From Lederbergia graminis (GTDB lineage: Bacteria; Bacillota; Bacilli; Bacillales; Bacillaceae_C): a stretch of DNA of 64,000 bases. The DNA lies in contig NZ_JBHSMC010000016.1 in assembly GCF_042655485.1 (NCBI RefSeq), positions 124,001-188,000 of the forward strand, in the 5' to 3' direction. Below the pieces are notes generated by a model that saw only the letters and a list, made by a program, of their open reading frames with translations, ran no database searches and was not told the origin of the DNA. The position numbers were made by a program, and so were the translations under genes. Shown here piece by piece: positions 61,204-64,000 of the stretch (the first letter of the stretch is position 1; the number at the start of each line of letters is the position of its first letter).

Positions 61204-62568
61204 CTAAGCTCCGGATGGAACAGCAGATTCATCAAATCTCCGCTCTAAATTCACAAATTTATTATATTCCTTCACAAATGCAAGCGAAACCGTACCTACA
61301 GGGCCGTTACGTTGCTTAGCAATAATAATTTCAATAATATTCTTATTCTCCGATTCTTTATCATAATAATCATCACGATATAAGAAAGCTACAATATCCG
61401 CGTCCTGCTCGATACTTCCTGATTCACGAATATCTGACATCATCGGACGTTTATCTTGACGTTGTTCTACTCCACGAGAAAGCTGTGATAATGCAATTAC
61501 CGGAACTTCTAGTTCCCTAGCAAGTGCCTTCAAAGAACGGGAAATTTCCGATACTTCTTGTTGGCGGTTTTCGTTTGATCGGCCATTCCCTTGAATAAGC
61601 TGTAAATAATCGATCATTATCATTCCAAGCCCATGTTCTTGTTTCAATCTTCTACATTTCGAACGTATTTCACCAATACGAACACCTGGAGTATCATCTA
61701 TATAGATTCCAGAGTTTGATAGACTTCCCATTGCCATTGTGAGCTTGCGCCAGTCTTCATCTGTTAGAGAGCCCGTACGTAAATTTTGTGCATTAATATT
61801 CCCTTCTGCACAAAGCATACGCATGACAAGTTGCTCAGCACCCATTTCCAGACTAAAGATAGCTACATTTTCCCCTGTTTTTGTACCAACATTTTGCGCA
61901 ATGTTTAATGCAAAGGCTGTTTTACCAACAGAAGGACGTGCAGCTACTATAATTAAATCATTCCTCTGGAAGCCAGCAGTCATCCGATCTAACTCCGTAA
62001 ACCCTGTCGGAATTCCAGTGACATCCCCTTTACGATTATGAAGAAGTTCAATATTATCATAAGTTCGAACTAATACATCTTTTATATTATGAAATGCACC
62101 GCCATTTTTACGCTGTGCAACTTCCATGATTTGCTTTTCTGCTTCATCAAGCAATTGCTCTACTTCATCTTCACGAGAATAACCATCTGTTGCTATACTA
62201 GTTGCTGTTCGAATTAATCTACGTAATAACGATTTTTCTTCTACGATTCTAGCATAGTAACCGATGTTAGCTGCAGTTGGAACAGAAACAGCAAGTTCAC
62301 TCAGATAGGAAAGCCCACCTATATCTTCGAGTAAATTAGTTGATTTCAATTCTTCTGCTACAGTAACTGTATCAATTCCCTTACCAGATTCGCTTAGTTG
62401 CAGCATGACATCATAAATTTTTTGGTGGGAACTCCGGTAAAAATCCTCCGGCATGAGGATTTCTGATGCTAACATCAATGAAGAAGGTTCCAAAAAAATT
62501 GCACCAAGTACAGCTTGTTCCGCCTCAATGTTCTGTGGCGGTGTTCTATCAATCATTAAATCACTCAA
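61204..62568 (-). CDS. dnaB: Replicative DNA helicase DnaB (DnaC of B. subtilis)
   Basis: The hexameric replicative helicase. The N-terminal domain starts SDLMIDRTPPQNIEAEQAVLGAI; the RecA-like domain has Walker A AARPSVGKTAFALN, Walker B MIMIDYLQLI, the Q-SRG motif and the AKQRNGPVG arginine finger. The TTG at 62568 is chosen because GGAGGTGG is nine bases upstream and it gives 454 residues, the B. subtilis length; the ATG at 62586 overlaps that ribosome site. The gene follows rplI. Confidence 0.96.
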   Translation of the reverse strand: MSDLMIDRTPPQNIEAEQAVLGAIFLEPSSLMLASEILMPEDFYRSSHQKIYDVMLQLSESGKGIDTVTVAEELKSTNLLEDIGGLSYLSELAVSVPTAANIGYYARIVEEKSLLRRLIRTATSIATDGYSREDEVEQLLDEAEKQIMEVAQRKNGGAFHNIKDVLVRTYDNIELLHNRKGDVTGIPTGFTELDRMTAGFQRNDLIIVAARPSVGKTAFALNIAQNVGTKTGENVAIFSLEMGAEQLVMRMLCAEGNINAQNLRTGSLTDEDWRKLTMAMGSLSNSGIYIDDTPGVRIGEIRSKCRRLKQEHGLGMIMIDYLQLIQGNGRSNENRQQEVSEISRSLKALARELEVPVIALSQLSRGVEQRQDKRPMMSDIRESGSIEQDADIVAFLYRDDYYDKESENKNIIEIIIAKQRNGPVGTVSLAFVKEYNKFVNLERRFDESAVPSGA

Positions 62569-62750
62569 ATTTTGTTCCACCTCCATATAATGCCAAACAA
62601 CAAAACTATCAGTTTATGAAGTCTATTACTATAACTGTTTCATGGCTGACAAATATCATTCCATAGAAAAAATGTGACCGGCACTACCCGTATCACATTT
62701 CTATCTTAACTCTATTCTATCATGAATTTCAAAAACATACGCTGGTAATT

Positions 62751-63200
62751 TTAGTTTTCTTCTTTTACATGAACATTTAATGTTGCAGTAACATCATTGT
62801 GAAGTTTTAGATCTACTTTTGTCACGCCGAGTGAACGAATAGCATCTGGTAGTAAGATTTTTCTCTTATCAATCTTAATTTTATGAGACTTTTTTAGTTC
62901 TTCTGCGATTTGTTTACTTGTAATGGAACCGAAGAGACGACCTCCATCACCTGATTTAGCGGTCAATACGACATTTAGTTTCTCAATTTGTTCTTTTAAT
63001 TTTTTAGCCTCCGCCACTTCTTCTGCAGCTAACTGTTCTTCTTTCTTCTTTTGATTATCTAATGATTTCATGTTCCCAGGAGTTGCTTCGATTGCTAGTC
63101 CTTGTTTAATTAGGAAATTATGTGCATAGCCATCTGCAACATTTTTAACTTCTCCCTTTTTCCCTTTGCCTTTTACATCTTTTAGAAAAATTACTTTCAC
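62751..63200 (-). CDS. rplI: 50S ribosomal protein L9
   Basis: The 149-residue protein has the L9 N-terminal signature MKVIFLKDVKGKGKKGEVK...GYAHNFLI, a long connecting helix rich in Lys/Glu, and the C-terminal domain (GRLFGSITSKQIAEEL). GTG start overlapping the gdpP stop by four bases (GTGA), indicating coupled translation. Confidence 0.97.
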   Translation of the reverse strand: MKVIFLKDVKGKGKKGEVKNVADGYAHNFLIKQGLAIEATPGNMKSLDNQKKKEEQLAAEEVAEAKKLKEQIEKLNVVLTAKSGDGGRLFGSITSKQIAEELKKSHKIKIDKRKILLPDAIRSLGVTKVDLKLHNDVTATLNVHVKEEN

Positions 63201-64000
63201 GATTCCTGTCTCCCTTCTATATATTCATCTATTGCTTGTTTTAACTTAAGTTCAGCCTCTACAACATTTATTCCTTCTAGTTGAACTGCAGCATTGGATA
63301 AGTGGCCGCCCCCACCTAACGCTTCCATAATTAATTGGACATTCACTTCTCCAAGAGAACGTGCACTAATTCCAATGGTATCCCCATTTCGCTTAGATAG
63401 TACAAATGATGCAGAAACTCCATTCATGGAGAGCAGTGTATCTGCTGCTTGTGCAACCGTCACAGGGTGGTATATTTCATTTTCATTACCACTTGCAATT
63501 GCTATTCCATCTTGATAAAACTCAACAGTTTCAATTAACTTAGCTCTTTTAATATAAGTATCAATATCTTCTTTTAAAAACTTTTGTACTAAGACAGTAT
63601 CTGCACCTCTTACACGTAAATAGGAAGCTGCATCGAATGTTCGCGATCCTGTTCTTAGTGTAAAACTTTTCGTATCTACGATAATTCCAGCTAATAATGC
63701 TGTTGCTTCTATTGTATTTAAATTACCATTTTTCGGTTGATACTCCAATAGTTCTGTTACTAATTCTGCTGTGGATGATGCATACGGCTCCATGTATACT
63801 AATAACGGACTTTGGATGAAGTCTTCACTTCTTCTATGATGATCAATAACAACAATTCGATCTGTTCTATCCAGTAATCTATCATCAATGACAAATGAAG
63901 GTTTATGTGTATCTACAATTACAAGTAGTGTCCCTTCTGTCATAACATCTAACACATTATCGGGGCTGATAATCTTATCATATAATTCAGGATACGCTTT
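63197..64000 (-). CDS. gdpP: GdpP (YybT) cyclic-di-AMP phosphodiesterase, C-terminal part
   Basis: The frame is open to the window edge, so the membrane, PAS-like and GGDEF-like domains are outside. The visible 267 residues are the DHH/DHHA1 phosphodiesterase: TLLVIVDTHKPSF, VVIDHHRRSEDF, TALLAGIIVDTKSF and the DHHA1 motif GGGGHLSNAA. GdpP breaks down c-di-AMP. It overlaps rplI by four bases, the arrangement seen in Bacillus. Confidence 0.95.
   Translation of the reverse strand, partial: KAYPELYDKIISPDNVLDVMTEGTLLVIVDTHKPSFVIDDRLLDRTDRIVVIDHHRRSEDFIQSPLLVYMEPYASSTAELVTELLEYQPKNGNLNTIEATALLAGIIVDTKSFTLRTGSRTFDAASYLRVRGADTVLVQKFLKEDIDTYIKRAKLIETVEFYQDGIAIASGNENEIYHPVTVAQAADTLLSMNGVSASFVLSKRNGDTIGISARSLGEVNVQLIMEALGGGGHLSNAAVQLEGINVVEAELKLKQAIDEYIEGRQES

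Overview
This is AT-rich DNA from a low-GC, spore-former-type member of the Bacillaceae, near the replication origin. The right third holds the conserved Bacillus block, read leftwards on the minus strand: gdpP (cut by the window edge), rplI, dnaB, then (after helD and an M23 peptidase gene) walR-walK-walH-walI-walJ, htrA, a CxxH/CxxC protein and, after an accessory stretch, rlmH. By comparison with Bacillus the origin should lie beyond the right edge. Genus is not resolved; dispersed palindromic repeats of the type common in Oceanobacillus/Virgibacillus/Bacillus relatives are present.

Left to right. 1-10.4 kb: end of a CAP-domain protein, an SDR, an alpha-glucoside unit (MFS transporter, LacI repressor, GH13 glucosidase) with a promoter and two matching operators, a VOC protein, a multicopper oxidase lipoprotein, and a compact nitrilase-GNAT-GNAT operon. 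10.5-17.6 kb: staygreen-like protein, RluF pseudouridine synthase, then a redox cluster of interest: a cytoplasmic ApbE flavin transferase beside an NAD(P)H:FMN reductase whose C-terminal tail carries two tandem ApbE target motifs, with a second FMN reductase and an Fnr/Rex-like dyad upstream; then two GH43 enzymes and a deaminase. 17.8-28 kb: a ThDP enzyme, AraC and WYL regulators, GyrI-like protein, cyclic 2,3-diphosphoglycerate synthase-like protein, NupC, MBL hydrolase, SDR/VOC pair.

28-36.2 kb is an accessory region abutting the 3' end of rlmH: nested mosaic repeats, a PAS-GGDEF-EAL protein, a six-copy 41-bp tandem repeat, a GNxxQAxGN repetitive protein, a possible germination-protein remnant, a rifampin ADP-ribosyltransferase fused to a TPR-like domain, an HTH/PIN pair resembling a toxin-antitoxin module, and a truncated large serine recombinase whose last 22 codons are antisense to the end of rlmH. 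36.2-49 kb: rlmH, NlpC/P60 protein, a purine-nucleoside operon (deoD-MFS-deoB-gntR) with a duplicated promoter/operator, an RND exporter, a YkuK-type RNase H-like protein, an ankyrin protein, a small membrane protein and a DnaA-box cluster. 49-64 kb: the conserved block, with a WalR-type box upstream of the M23 peptidase gene that precedes walR, and a consensus sigma-A promoter facing away from helD that could make a ~100-nt RNA.

Strongest candidates for new biology: the tandem-flavinylated reductase tail; the repeat mosaic at 28.3-28.8 kb with four mini-palindromes that keep a common core while their arms vary in a paired way; the helD antisense RNA arrangement; and the recombinase scar at rlmH. 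All functions are inferred from sequence reading alone; no database search was run.
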